Source: Diplocloster modestus
GTDB taxonomy: Bacteria > Bacillota > Clostridia > Lachnospirales > Lachnospiraceae
Direction: 5' to 3'
NCBI RefSeq assembly: GCF_019042245.1
Contig: NZ_JAHQCX010000018.1
Location: forward strand, 57,686-121,685
Length of the DNA: 64,000 bases
This document shows positions 43,759-52,809 of the stretch, piece after piece. Made by a program: the position numbers and the translations under genes. The number at the start of each line of letters is the position of its first letter. Positions within the stretch are counted from its first letter, which is position 1. The notes beneath the pieces are model-generated. The model was not told the origin of the DNA, searched no databases, and saw nothing but the letters and a program-made list of their open reading frames with translations.

Positions 43759-44701
43759 GGCAAGTGTCATTCGCTTCCTCCGGGAATACACCATCTATGT
43801 CGCACTGGCCGTAGTCATCCTATTTTTTGCCATAACTTTAAGGGGGAAAGGATTCTTTACCCCCGGCAACGCATTAAACATTATCCGTCAGACCTCAGCC
43901 CTGGCCATTATGGGCGTAGGCCTTACCTTCGTCATCTGTACCGGAGGCATTGACTTGAGCATCGGTTCCATCGTAGGGCTGTCCAGCCTGCTAACCGCTC
44001 TTGCCATGCGTCAGGGCGCCAACGTCTTTCTGGCCTTTCTGGTGGGAATCGCGACAGGAGCCTTGGTTGGCGCGGTCAACGGCTTTTTATACTCCAAGTT
44101 AAAAATGCCCTCTTTTATCTCCACACTGGCCATGTCCGGTATTATCTACGGTATCGCGCTGCTTCCGACGGAGTCCTCTCCGGTTCCGATCGCCAACGAC
44201 CTGTTCAATGAGATCTTTGGTTCCGGCGATATCGGCCCGATCCCTATTTTGATGATCTGGATGATCACCGCTGTTATTCTGGGCCACATCATGCTGCGCC
44301 ATATGAAATACGGCCGGCAGGTATTGGCGGTGGGTGGTAATGAGATCTCAGCAAAATACAGCGGAATCAACACCGCAAAGATCAAATTCCAGGTCATGCT
44401 GGTCTGCGGGACCATGGCCGGTTTGGCGGGATGCCTCTACGCAGGCCGGATGCATACCGGCAGATGTACCTTTGGGGAGGGCGCGGAGACTCAGGTAATT
44501 GCCGGAGTCGTTCTGGGCGGCACGATCATGAACGGCGGAAAAGGTTCTATCATCGGAACTCTGGTCGGATCCATTCTGATCGGCATGATCTCCAACGGCC
44601 TGGTGATTATGGGGTTGAATGTCGCCCAGCAGGAAATTGTGCAGGGAATTATCATCATATTGGCGATCGCCTTCGGTTCTGCGCAGGAACGGGAAGCATA
44701 A
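43736..44701 (+). CDS. Ribose-type ABC transporter permease (RbsC family)
   Basis: 321 residues from the ATG at 43736, preceded by GGAGGTG, overlapping the ATPase gene by 23 bases. Hydrophobic with about ten membrane segments. Family patterns: ICTGGIDLSIGSIVGLSSLL, AVNGFLYSKLKMPSFISTLA and QVIAGVVLGGTIMNGGKGSI. Completes the second ribose-type importer. Confidence 0.92.
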   Translation: MQSKGINKASVIRFLREYTIYVALAVVILFFAITLRGKGFFTPGNALNIIRQTSALAIMGVGLTFVICTGGIDLSIGSIVGLSSLLTALAMRQGANVFLAFLVGIATGALVGAVNGFLYSKLKMPSFISTLAMSGIIYGIALLPTESSPVPIANDLFNEIFGSGDIGPIPILMIWMITAVILGHIMLRHMKYGRQVLAVGGNEISAKYSGINTAKIKFQVMLVCGTMAGLAGCLYAGRMHTGRCTFGEGAETQVIAGVVLGGTIMNGGKGSIIGTLVGSILIGMISNGLVIMGLNVAQQEIVQGIIIILAIAFGSAQEREA

Positions 44702-44807
44702 CCGGTTCCTGCAAAAATCGAATCGCTTTCCCGCTTCTGTTCAGAAGAGGTATCCCAGCGATAAAAAGTATCAGCATAAAACATAAAAATCAGAAAGGAA
44801 CACAGCA

Positions 44808-46130
44808 ATGGACAATAAGCAAAAGGTAATGCAATGGATCGACGATCACCAGGAGGAAATCACTTGTTTCTTACAGGAGCTGATTCGAACCCCATCCGTT
44901 AATCCGTACTTTGAGGATAACCCGGGTGAGGCCAGGGAAGGCCGGGTGCAGCAGGTCATGAAAGCTCATATGGAAAAGCTCGGCGCCGATATCGACATGT
45001 GGGAACCGGATACCAAGGGCCTGGCAAAATATGAGGGCTATCCCGGCTATTCCAGTGACTTCGATGAGACCGACAGACCCAACATGGTAGCTACCGTTAA
45101 GGGTTCCGGAAACGGCAAAAATCTGGTCCTCATGGGGCATATCGACACCGTTGCCAAGGGAACCGAATGGACACACGATCCCTTCAGCGGTGAACTGGAG
45201 AATGGAAATATCTACGGAAGAGGCGCAGTCGACATGAAAGGCGGTATCGCCGCCATGACTATGGCTGTAGACGCCATCGTCCGATCCGGAATCACATTGG
45301 CCGGTGATGTATCGGTGGCCACTGTCGTGGCCGAAGAAACCCCGGGAATCGGGACACTTGCATATGTGGAGCGCGGCTACCGGCCCGACGCCTGTATTAT
45401 GACCGAGGCCACCGAACTGAAGGTCGCCCCCCTGTGCCGCGGAGTCATCTGGGGAAAATTAACCGTCGAGGGCCGCAGCGGCCACATCGAACTGCCCCGG
45501 CAGAACTGGCGGGACGGCGGCGCCGTGGACGCCATCAAAAAGGCACGGATATTCCTGGATCACTTTGATCATCTGAATGAAGAATGGACGATCACCAAAA
45601 CGCATCCGTTACTTAAGGTGCCCTGCCAGATCTATGTGGGAAAAGTCGTAATGGGTGAATTCATCTCCACCTACGCCAACAAAGCAGAGATCTACTTCGA
45701 CGCCACCTATCTTCCCCGGGAGCGGGACGAATTCGGAGGCGGCCACCTGGTCATGAAAGAAATCGAGGATCTCATTCACGGCGTATGTGAATCCGATCCG
45801 TGGCTAAAGGAACATCCTCCTGTGCTGGAATGGCAGATTAATGCGGACTGCGGTGAAACCGACGCACAGCACCCGTTTATCAAAACCATGCAGAACAGCC
45901 TGGAAGAACTAAAGATTCCCCCCGTACTGGAAGGCTGCTATTTTCACACCGACATGGGATGGGTGGAGAAGGCCGGCATCCCCATCGTAAACTTCGGTCC
46001 CGGGGACCCCAGGGACGCTCACAGCAGCGACGAAAAATGTCCGGTTGAAGACCTGATTCAGGCCACTAAAACCATTGCGCTCACTATTCTGGACTGGTGC
46101 AGGACAACTTCTGACGCATCGCTTCATTGA
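44808..46130 (+). CDS. M20-family metallopeptidase / amidohydrolase (ArgE/DapE-like)
   Basis: 440 residues, ATG with AGAAAGGAA upstream. Metal-site motifs in order: VLMGHIDTV (first His and Asp), YGRGAVDMKGG (bridging Asp), VVAEETPGIG (catalytic and ligand Glu pair), and late CYFHTDMGW with a terminal His. M20 enzymes hydrolyse amide bonds in small N-acyl amino acids and dipeptides using two zinc ions. Its place behind a ribose-type importer suggests that the imported compound contains an amide. Confidence 0.88.
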   Translation: MDNKQKVMQWIDDHQEEITCFLQELIRTPSVNPYFEDNPGEAREGRVQQVMKAHMEKLGADIDMWEPDTKGLAKYEGYPGYSSDFDETDRPNMVATVKGSGNGKNLVLMGHIDTVAKGTEWTHDPFSGELENGNIYGRGAVDMKGGIAAMTMAVDAIVRSGITLAGDVSVATVVAEETPGIGTLAYVERGYRPDACIMTEATELKVAPLCRGVIWGKLTVEGRSGHIELPRQNWRDGGAVDAIKKARIFLDHFDHLNEEWTITKTHPLLKVPCQIYVGKVVMGEFISTYANKAEIYFDATYLPRERDEFGGGHLVMKEIEDLIHGVCESDPWLKEHPPVLEWQINADCGETDAQHPFIKTMQNSLEELKIPPVLEGCYFHTDMGWVEKAGIPIVNFGPGDPRDAHSSDEKCPVEDLIQATKTIALTILDWCRTTSDASLH

Positions 46131-46196
46131 TATACCCAAGCTAACTGTATCAATACTATTTGTGCTGCCGGCAAAGGCGGCGGAATGGAGATTATC

Positions 46197-47621
46197 ATGA
46201 ATCAGAAACTGAAAATCACCACCCCGGATCAAATTCATTACGGCCCGGTCACCATGCCGGACTCGATCCGGCTGGCCGATCTGCCGGAAATACCGGCGTC
46301 CGTCTATCAAAAGCGGCTGGATACCCTGCTGCCTATCATGAATGCGAAAGGACTGGATGCTCTGCTGATCTACGCCGATCGGGAACATTTCCAGAATTTT
46401 GAATACCTGTATGGGTTTGAACCACGTTTTGAAGAGGGAATCGCGGTTATTCACCGGGACGGTACCTGCTATGCCATCCTGGGAAATGAGTGCCTCCCCC
46501 TCACGGAAATTGCGAAAATAAAAGTAATCCCTATACTATGCCAGCTAATGTCCATGCCCGGACAGCCCATGTCCGAGGCCTGCGATCTGGCGGACAGCTT
46601 TCGCGCCAGCGGGCTGGCATCCGGTAACCGTGTGGGTGTGATAGGGTGGAAATTGTTTCCGGAGCAGCTTGCCGCAGAACAATATTATGATCTTCCCCAC
46701 TACATGGTGACACAACTGCAGACCGTACTGGGTCCAAACGGTACCATTCTGGGATGCAGCTCTATGTTCATCGCACCCGGTACAGGCATCCGTAACTTCG
46801 CCGAGCCGGAGCAGATAGCCGCTTTCGAATATGCGTCTACCACAGTATCCGCGGGTATGCTGGATGCGATGGAAGCCATCGCTGCGGGCAGATCCGAGCT
46901 GGAAATTGGCAGTTATTTGAATCCCAGCGGTCTTCCACTGAGCTGTCACACGAACGTATCCGCAGGATCCCGCACAAAAACCGGCCTGGTAAGCCCTAGT
47001 TCCAACCTCCTGAAAACCGGAGATCCCATGACATTCTGCTGGGGTATGCGGGGCGCCCTCTCCTGCCGGGCCGGATATGTAGCCAATAGCGCGGCAGATC
47101 TTCCGGAAAATGCCAAAGATTATATGGAAGTAATCGTAAAACCCTATTTTGCCGCCGCGGTTTCATGGTATGAAAATATCGGCCTCGGTATAAAGGGCAG
47201 AGAAATATACGAAATGATTCAGGAACTCTTTCCGAAAGAAATATATGGATGGGTGTTAAATCCAGGGCACTGCCTGTCATCGGAAGAATGGATAAACTCC
47301 CCGATCTATAGAGGCTCCGAACATGAATTTAAAAGCGGACAGTTTGTACAGCTGGACATCATTCCCTCTCCGAAGATCCCCTACTACACCAGCAATATCG
47401 AGGACGGCATCCTGCTGGCCGACGAATCCCTGCGGCTTATACTGAAAGAGACATATCCTGATATGTGGACCCGTATTCAAAAGCGCAAAGTTTTTATGAA
47501 AAATGTGTTGGGGATTACTCTGAAAGAAGAAGTTCTACCGCTATATGAAACCCAGGGAATCCTGAACCCCTATTTATTAAATAAAGGTTTCTGCCTGCAG
47601 GCAAACCGCACATACCCGTAA
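46197..47621 (+). CDS. Creatinase/Xaa-Pro peptidase-fold (M24-like) protein lacking the usual metal ligands
   Basis: 474 residues from the ATG at 46197, with TGGAG 7 bases upstream (an ATG at 46185 is also possible). The N-terminal creatinase-like domain (MNAKGLDALLIYADREHFQN) is followed by a pita-bread domain. Active M24 enzymes show DxG...GY.SD.T there; this protein reads GDPMTFCWGMRGALSCRAG, without the two aspartates. A late ILNPGHCLSSE-like His (VLNPGHC) and SNIEDGIL Glu remain. Probably not a standard metallopeptidase. It is last in the importer/M20 operon. Confidence 0.75.
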   Translation: MNQKLKITTPDQIHYGPVTMPDSIRLADLPEIPASVYQKRLDTLLPIMNAKGLDALLIYADREHFQNFEYLYGFEPRFEEGIAVIHRDGTCYAILGNECLPLTEIAKIKVIPILCQLMSMPGQPMSEACDLADSFRASGLASGNRVGVIGWKLFPEQLAAEQYYDLPHYMVTQLQTVLGPNGTILGCSSMFIAPGTGIRNFAEPEQIAAFEYASTTVSAGMLDAMEAIAAGRSELEIGSYLNPSGLPLSCHTNVSAGSRTKTGLVSPSSNLLKTGDPMTFCWGMRGALSCRAGYVANSAADLPENAKDYMEVIVKPYFAAAVSWYENIGLGIKGREIYEMIQELFPKEIYGWVLNPGHCLSSEEWINSPIYRGSEHEFKSGQFVQLDIIPSPKIPYYTSNIEDGILLADESLRLILKETYPDMWTRIQKRKVFMKNVLGITLKEEVLPLYETQGILNPYLLNKGFCLQANRTYP

Positions 47622-47671
47622 CTCCTCCGTCAGGAAAGCGGCCGTCAACCACTAAAAACGCCAAAAGACCA

Positions 47672-47753
47672 AAAGGGGACATGTCCAAATCGGTTTGGGA
47701 CATGTCCATTTCAGTTTGGACATGTCCCAAACCGATTTGGACATGTCCCCTTT
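47672..47753. repeat. 82-bp palindromic repeat of GGACATGTCC units (copy 2)
   Basis: Arms 47672-47708 and 47717-47753 are perfect inverted repeats (37 bp) around an 8-base spacer. Four GGACATGTCC palindromes lie at 21, 20 and 21 bp spacing with AAATCGGTTTGG-type linkers. It is related to the element at 28189-28259 and sits between two convergent genes, where it could also act as a bidirectional stop structure. Confidence 0.9.
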
Positions 47754-47759
47754 CATACT

Positions 47760-48278
47760 CTACCAGAACCAATACCTCTTTTTAATCAGAAGGTATACCA
47801 GCAGTAAAACAGCCGCGGCTCCGCCCAAACCCGCGAACACCACATCGGGAACCGTACTCTCTGTCATGTCCAGCTGCGAAAACAGATAGCTTCCGCCTTC
47901 ATCGATGGTTATCTCTCCGTTCTCCCGATCCACCATTCTCATAAATTCATACCGGTCTTTTTCTTCCAAATAGATATAACCATTATAATCCGTCAATTGG
48001 ATTTCCTGATCATTATTGAAACGCAGATGGATTGGTCCGGGCAGTTCTCTGCCGTCATTTACAGCCAACAGATATCCATTCTCATTTTCAACAATCTGAT
48101 AATTCAAGTCCACCTCATGGTTGGGATTCAGGATTTCGGATCCGTCAATCCGTACCTGATATTCCTTCCCCCGGATAATCAGGGTGTCACCGCTGTTATT
48201 CAGAGCCTTCAGCAGATATTTGTCCAGGTAATTCAGATCCTTCAGTTCTCTGTAAATGACATGATCCAATCGATTCAC
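47760..48278 (-). CDS. Membrane-anchored protein of the peptide-export operon, unknown function
   Basis: 172 residues. The GTG at 48278 is taken; a TTG three codons later (48269) is better spaced from AAGAAGG, so the start is uncertain. No family is recognised. The main part is soluble and rich in acidic residues, with strand-like stretches (GNIYLEE-like YNGYIYLEEKDRYEF). A single C-terminal membrane helix (VVFAGLGGAAAVLLLVYLLI) ends in KKRYWFW. It follows the HlyD-like gene by 17 bases, so it is probably an accessory protein of the exporter. Confidence 0.7.
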   Translation of the reverse strand: MNRLDHVIYRELKDLNYLDKYLLKALNNSGDTLIIRGKEYQVRIDGSEILNPNHEVDLNYQIVENENGYLLAVNDGRELPGPIHLRFNNDQEIQLTDYNGYIYLEEKDRYEFMRMVDRENGEITIDEGGSYLFSQLDMTESTVPDVVFAGLGGAAAVLLLVYLLIKKRYWFW

Positions 48279-48295
48279 CTTCTTTGATTACGAAT

Positions 48296-49033
48296 TTAAA
48301 ATAGAATTCCCAGCTGGCTTTTCAGATAATCCAGATAACTCATCTGCGCATATTTTATTCTGGTTTCCACCAGCATCCCATTCATCAGGTTTACTTTTTC
48401 ACCCGCATTACTTAGAAGATAGTAGCGATCGGGTATGATATGGATTCTAAAAAAAGCGCTGGCCGTCTGGTAGTCGATCGTAGCATCGCTGTCTATGGAC
48501 TCGACCGCTCCATAAAGACAACCGTAAGTGCTCTGAGACAGCCCCTTCACAATGATCTGTACCTCGTCCCCTTTTTGAATCCTGGGTCTGTCCTTGGCCC
48601 CGATCCGGCTCACGATCACATAACTGTCTCTTTCATTATTAATGCTGCCCAGCTCTTCCCCTTTGAGAATCTGAGACCCCGTCTGATAATCCTTATTCAG
48701 ATGGATAATACCCGATTCCAGCGCCCGCTGTGGTTCCGTTTTATCTTTCAGGTAAAACAACGCATCTCCCCGGTCTACATAACTCCCCTCTTTTACCAGA
48801 AGATTTGCCATTTCCCCATATTCCTGGGCCAGTATGTATGTCTTATTTGCCCCCTGGACGATACCTTCCCCGTTGATTACCAGCATCCGGGGGAATACGG
48901 CCATCCAGATCCCCGTAACCGCCAGAGCAGCCATCACCACCACAATCAGCATATATCCGAACCGGGGGAATTTTGCCTGATATAACATGGCGCTGTCTGT
49001 TAAATCCTTCATTGTCCGTACTTGTCTACTCAT
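48296..49033 (-). CDS. HlyD-like accessory protein of the peptide exporter
   Basis: 245 residues from the ATG at 49033 with GGAGC upstream; it overlaps the ABC gene's stop by 8 bases. One N-terminal membrane helix (YMLIVVVMAALAVTGIWMAV, ~30-50) is followed by a lipoyl/barrel-hybrid-like periplasmic-adaptor region: GEGIVQG, LAQEYGEMANLLVKEGSYVDRGDALF, and VQIIVKGLSQSTYGCLYGAV. It is shorter than classic HlyD (~430) and lacks a long coiled coil. It partners the C39 ABC exporter in double-glycine peptide secretion systems. Confidence 0.85.
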   Translation of the reverse strand: MSRQVRTMKDLTDSAMLYQAKFPRFGYMLIVVVMAALAVTGIWMAVFPRMLVINGEGIVQGANKTYILAQEYGEMANLLVKEGSYVDRGDALFYLKDKTEPQRALESGIIHLNKDYQTGSQILKGEELGSINNERDSYVIVSRIGAKDRPRIQKGDEVQIIVKGLSQSTYGCLYGAVESIDSDATIDYQTASAFFRIHIIPDRYYLLSNAGEKVNLMNGMLVETRIKYAQMSYLDYLKSQLGILF

Positions 49034-51200
49034 CCGCACCAGCTCCTTTAAAGATTCCCTGCTGCATATTCCAGAGTTCGTAATACCGCCCTCTTCTCTC
49101 AAGCAGTTCATCGTGGGTCCCCCGCTCTATGATACTGCCTTCGTCCATCACCAGAATCTGGTCACAATCTTTAATCGTAGCCAGCCGATGTGCGATGATC
49201 AGCATGGATTTTTCTTTAAACTTGTTGTAAATCATATCAAAGATCAGGCTTTCCGCGCCAAAATCCAGATTGCTGGTAGCTTCATCCATAATATAAAAAT
49301 TGCTGTCCTTTAAAAAAGCCCTGGCCAGAGCAAGCCTCTGTTTTTCCCCGCCGCTCAGACCATTTCCGGCCTCTTCCAGATAAGTATCATACTGTAACGG
49401 CAGCTTGCTGATGAATCCATCTGCATCCGCCTTTTTTGCCGCGGCCTTCACCTCTTCCCTGGTCGCGTCCATCTTCGTCACACGAATATTATCAAATACA
49501 CTCCTGGAGAAGAGGGATAACTGTTGGGGTACATAAGACACAAGCTTTCGTAATGTTTCGACACGTATCTCACGCAAATCCATTCCATCAATTCGGATAT
49601 CTCCTTCCTCTGGCTCGTAATATTTGAGCAGAAGCTTGGCAATGGTGGACTTACCGCTTCCGCTGCTGCCAACTACAGCCACCTTTTGACCTTTTCCTAT
49701 ATGGAAGGACACATCCTTGAGCACAGGTTTTCGGTTTCCATACCGAAATGTGAGATGATTCACACAAATATCCCCTTCCACGGTTTTCAAATCCTGAAAG
49801 TAACCGTCTTCCTGTTCCCTGTCGCAGTCCATAATTTCAGCCACACGCCGCATAGAAATCGAAGCTTCCTGAATCTGCAGCTGAAGTTTAGCCAACCGGT
49901 TAATGGGATCCATAAAATACACCGCTAATGTTCCAAATGCCATTAAAGATCCCAGCGTCAGCCCTCCCTGAATTACCATTTTTCCACCGAAATACATAAG
50001 TAAGAGATTCCCAACGGAAATAATCAGCAAAGACACATGCTCCTGTACATTGGAAAGCATATTTTCCTTCTTATTCATTCTAAGTGTCTTTATATATTCC
50101 CGTTCCACCTGTTGAAGCTCCAGATCCTCCGTAGCGTTCCCCTTAATGGTCTCGACGGCCTGCAGTCCCTCGATAATCTGGGAATTCAATACGGAAACCT
50201 GCTGCATCTGCTCCTCATTGATCCTGCGGTACGGTTCCTTAAATAAGACCACCAGCATAAGTTCAATCAACACAAGAAGCGCAATCAGGAAAAACAGTTC
50301 CGGGTTCATAAAATAAAGGATGATACCGGTAATCACTGCCAGCGAAATATCCATGATCAGCGTCAGCGCCACATTGGTAAACATATTTTTAATGGTAAAG
50401 GCATCATTGAACCTGGTAATGATATCACCGGTCCGGCGTGCCGCGAAGAACTTCATCGGCAGTTTATAGACATGCTGAAAATATCCCAGAATCAATGGGA
50501 TATCAATTTTCTGCGACAGATAGATCATCATCCATTCCCTGATAAAACTGACAGCCACCTGCGTGAACTGCAGCGTGATAAAGATCAGAACCAGGATCAC
50601 CAGGGACTGATCCAGTTCATAGGGAAGGATCTCATCCAGCAATATTTTATTAAATAGTGAAGATATAATACCTAAGACAGTAATTACAAAAGAGGCCAAT
50701 ATAGAATAGAGAAATAATTTTTTCTGAGGCAGTAAAAGCTTCAGGAAACGAGACCACAGACTGCTTCCCTTCTCCTTCCCGCCCGAGAAACCTTCCGCCG
50801 GCTTGATCAGCAGCATGTTCCCCGTAAACATCTCCAGAAACTCAGCTACCGGCATACGCATCAGATCTTTTGCCGGGTCCCCGATCACTACTTCCGTTTT
50901 AGATTTTTTAAATACGACTACAAAGTGATAAATGCCTTCCTTCGTCATCACATGGGCAATACAGGGCAGAGTAAACGGCACGAAGAATCCCCCTTCTTCC
51001 ACTCTTACCGCCTGGCTTGCGAAGCCCAGCTCCTTTGCCGCTTTACTCAAACCGATCAGGTTCGTTCCCTTGATATCCGTACCCATGAGATCCCGCAGCT
51101 TCGTCACTGTGGTTTCTTTTTTGTAATACAGGCATATCATGGCGAGACAAGCGGCAGCACAATCCGTGCTGTCCAGTTGTTTGACAAAATTATATCTCAT
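49026..51200 (-). CDS. Peptidase-containing ABC exporter (C39 peptidase, bacteriocin/pheromone type)
   Basis: 724 residues from the ATG at 51200, which has GAGG 8 bases upstream; an earlier frame start at 51236 has no site. Residues 1-~130 are a C39 double-glycine peptidase: QLDSTDCAAACLAM (catalytic Cys14), IYHFVVVF (His) and VIGDPAK (Asp). About 160-440 are six membrane helices, then the ATPase: Walker A GSSGSGKST, LSGGEKQRLALARA, Walker B YIMDEATSNLD. It cleaves GG leaders while exporting peptides; the 44-residue peptide at 52653-52787 is the obvious substrate. Confidence 0.94.
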   Translation of the reverse strand: MRYNFVKQLDSTDCAAACLAMICLYYKKETTVTKLRDLMGTDIKGTNLIGLSKAAKELGFASQAVRVEEGGFFVPFTLPCIAHVMTKEGIYHFVVVFKKSKTEVVIGDPAKDLMRMPVAEFLEMFTGNMLLIKPAEGFSGGKEKGSSLWSRFLKLLLPQKKLFLYSILASFVITVLGIISSLFNKILLDEILPYELDQSLVILVLIFITLQFTQVAVSFIREWMMIYLSQKIDIPLILGYFQHVYKLPMKFFAARRTGDIITRFNDAFTIKNMFTNVALTLIMDISLAVITGIILYFMNPELFFLIALLVLIELMLVVLFKEPYRRINEEQMQQVSVLNSQIIEGLQAVETIKGNATEDLELQQVEREYIKTLRMNKKENMLSNVQEHVSLLIISVGNLLLMYFGGKMVIQGGLTLGSLMAFGTLAVYFMDPINRLAKLQLQIQEASISMRRVAEIMDCDREQEDGYFQDLKTVEGDICVNHLTFRYGNRKPVLKDVSFHIGKGQKVAVVGSSGSGKSTIAKLLLKYYEPEEGDIRIDGMDLREIRVETLRKLVSYVPQQLSLFSRSVFDNIRVTKMDATREEVKAAAKKADADGFISKLPLQYDTYLEEAGNGLSGGEKQRLALARAFLKDSNFYIMDEATSNLDFGAESLIFDMIYNKFKEKSMLIIAHRLATIKDCDQILVMDEGSIIERGTHDELLERRGRYYELWNMQQGIFKGAGADE

Positions 51201-51244
51201 ACCCCAAACCTCTTCTACATTATCCTTTTGTGTCATTTTACATG

Positions 51245-51287
51245 TTTCGACAAGCGCTGCTAACTAACCGGGGATATAATGTCGAAA
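51245..51287 (-). other. Inverted repeat in the exporter leader region
   Basis: TTTCGACA (51245-51252) and TGTCGAAA (51280-51287) are perfect inverted repeats 27 bases apart, upstream of the exporter start. They could form a leader stem or be a protein-binding site. The 230-base gap between the regulator gene and the exporter is otherwise AT-rich without a gene. Confidence 0.4.
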
Positions 51288-51430
51288 AAGAGTGGCTAAA
51301 AGCTATTTTTTTAACAACAACCTCAAATTTTGTACATTTTATACAAATTCTGACTTTCTTATTACAATATGTATTATGGCTATTTTAATTCTGAAATCAT
51401 TTCCTATTATATTTACAGGTTCATGATATC

Positions 51431-52168
51431 TTAGATGTAAGCCTTTCTCTTATAATACAGTTTCTTTACTTCCGCTGATTTTCTTTTACTAACAGGTACA
51501 TTCTCCCTTTGTTTATTAAACTCCAACTCAATCCATTCGTCCGCTATATTCTTAATAAACCGGGTATTCACGATAATTCCTCTATAGACCTCCACAAAAT
51601 ACCTCTCATCCAAAATCTGCTGTGCGTATTTCATCGTCTGATACCAGATATATTCCTTACCGGATACCATCAGGATCTGAATCGTATTGCGGAATTTGGA
51701 AAGGCGGACGATCTTATTCATATCTATTTGAACGTTTTCATACTGTGTTGTAATCGTAATCAGATTCTCCTTATGGCTGGTCCTGATATCGTGCACAATA
51801 GAATAAGCCCTCCCCATAATTCTGAACAGTTTATCCTTTTGCACCGGTTTCAGGATATAGCCGATCGCTTCTACCTCACAGGCATCGTATGTAAAACCTT
51901 CGTAATTTGTAACAAATATAATCACCAGATTCGGATCCTTCTTCCGGACAATCTTGGCCGCACCGATTCCATTCATTCTGGGCATATCGACATCCAGCAA
52001 AGCCACGTCATACTTCACCTGCATCGCCGCCGAGATAAATTCTAAACCGTCATGGAAAATATCGATCTGCGTCTTAATATCCTTCCCCAGTGAAAATTCC
52101 TTAATCAGCTTCAAAATTTCCATATTATGAATCTCAGAATCATCGCAAACAGCTATTCTGTATACCAT
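51431..52168 (-). CDS. LytTR-family response regulator (AgrA/ComE-like)
   Basis: 245 residues, ATG with GGGGGAG upstream. The receiver domain (1-~125) has the acidic pair in VCDDSE and the phospho-Asp59 in ALLDVDMPRMNG. The C-terminal ~100 residues are a LytTR DNA-binding domain (ITTQYENVQIDMNKIVRLSKF, YFVEVYRGIIVNTRFIKNI). Such regulators activate peptide-pheromone and bacteriocin genes. It lies between the exporter operon and the peptide gene, with the GHKL kinase divergent beyond. Confidence 0.93.
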   Translation of the reverse strand: MVYRIAVCDDSEIHNMEILKLIKEFSLGKDIKTQIDIFHDGLEFISAAMQVKYDVALLDVDMPRMNGIGAAKIVRKKDPNLVIIFVTNYEGFTYDACEVEAIGYILKPVQKDKLFRIMGRAYSIVHDIRTSHKENLITITTQYENVQIDMNKIVRLSKFRNTIQILMVSGKEYIWYQTMKYAQQILDERYFVEVYRGIIVNTRFIKNIADEWIELEFNKQRENVPVSKRKSAEVKKLYYKRKAYI

Positions 52169-52250
52169 CCCTGCCGCTCCCCCAATATTTTCTAATTCTA
52201 TGCATCATTATAACACGGGAACCCCCCGGTGCAAGCGGAAAATTAGGGAG

Positions 52251-52314
52251 GGGACTGGCTCCTTGCGTCAGATGACCCTAACGGCAGATACAAAAGGCGC
52301 AAGGTGCCTGTCCC
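52251..52314. repeat. Imperfect inverted repeat of REP-like type
   Basis: GGGACTGGCTCCTTGCGTC (52251-52269) pairs with GGCGCAAGGTGCCTGTCCC (52296-52314) with a few mismatches across a 26-base loop. It resembles dispersed intergenic palindromes of Firmicutes. Only one copy is in this window. Confidence 0.55.
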
Positions 52315-52373
52315 AGGATGCCGGCTTCTCGCCGTCCACTTTGCTCCTTTTTCGGATATCTTTGTTTTTCTGC

Positions 52374-52420
52374 AAAAAAATGTCCCGAAAGTATTGTTTG
52401 CAGCGGATACTTTCGAGACA
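52374..52420 (-). terminator. Rho-independent terminator downstream of the pheromone gene
   Basis: On the minus strand, TGTCTCGAAAGTAT (52420-52407) pairs with ATACTTTCGGGACA (52394-52381) with one mismatch, followed by TTTTTTTGC. It separates the peptide gene from the response-regulator gene, making the peptide transcript independent. Confidence 0.85.
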
Positions 52421-52602
52421 TGGGAGCAAAATTTAGAAGTTGGCTTTGTTATATTCAGTAGTAATCCAAATATATTTTAATTAAAATGAATAATTTATTT
52501 CACATAAACAGTCTCTATAATTCTTAACGTTACTTTTTTAGGTAAAAACTATTGTTCATAAATGAGTAATAATTGTCGGAGTTATATATATTCTTTATAA
52601 AT

Positions 52603-52645
52603 TTTTAGTCCCTAAAGTAAATATACTCTACTTTTGGGACTAAAA
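52603..52645 (-). other. Hairpin just after the pheromone gene
   Basis: TTTTAGTCCC (52603-52612) and GGGACTAAAA (52636-52645) form a perfect 10-bp stem with further inner pairing. It begins 8 bases after the peptide stop. The T-run is poor, so it may stabilise the short mRNA rather than end it. Confidence 0.55.
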
Positions 52646-52652
52646 TTTAGAA

Positions 52653-52787
52653 TTATTTCCTGAAGTGATTTATGATATCAATCAAAATATCGAATGCTCC
52701 ACCACCTGAAATTTCAATAGTTTCATTTTCACTTAAAACAGTAAACTTTTTGTTTTCTAATTCTTTAAAATCCTTTTTGTTTATCAT
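52653..52787 (-). CDS. Double-glycine-leader peptide, putative pheromone or small bacteriocin precursor
   Basis: 44 codons, ATG at 52787 with a perfect GGAGG 8 bases upstream. The leader ends VLSENETIEISGGG, matching the double-glycine consensus (Leu and Ser at -12/-11, Glu at -8, Ile at -4, GG at -2/-1, if cut after Gly29). The predicted mature peptide is GAFDILIDIINHFRK: 15 residues, amphipathic, with a basic end, similar in size and character to ComC/BlpC pheromones but without known sequence identity that I can cite. A C39 exporter, an HlyD-like protein, a LytTR regulator and a GHKL kinase surround it. A small bacteriocin is the alternative. Confidence 0.88.
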   Translation of the reverse strand: MINKKDFKELENKKFTVLSENETIEISGGGAFDILIDIINHFRK

Positions 52788-52809
52788 CTTTTACGCCTCC
52801 TTTTTTGCT

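Larger units (their letters stand above)
52169..52652. other. 484-base region between the regulator and peptide genes
   Basis: No gene is convincing here. It holds an imperfect inverted repeat (52250-52315), a strong minus-strand terminator (52374-52420) and a second hairpin close to the peptide stop (52603-52645). Small frames in the AT-rich part lack ribosome-binding sites. Confidence 0.65.

Noticed and set aside
52440..52602. Further small peptide genes near the pheromone gene
   Set aside because: Frames of 9-13 codons occur on both strands but have no ribosome-binding site and no double-glycine motif.
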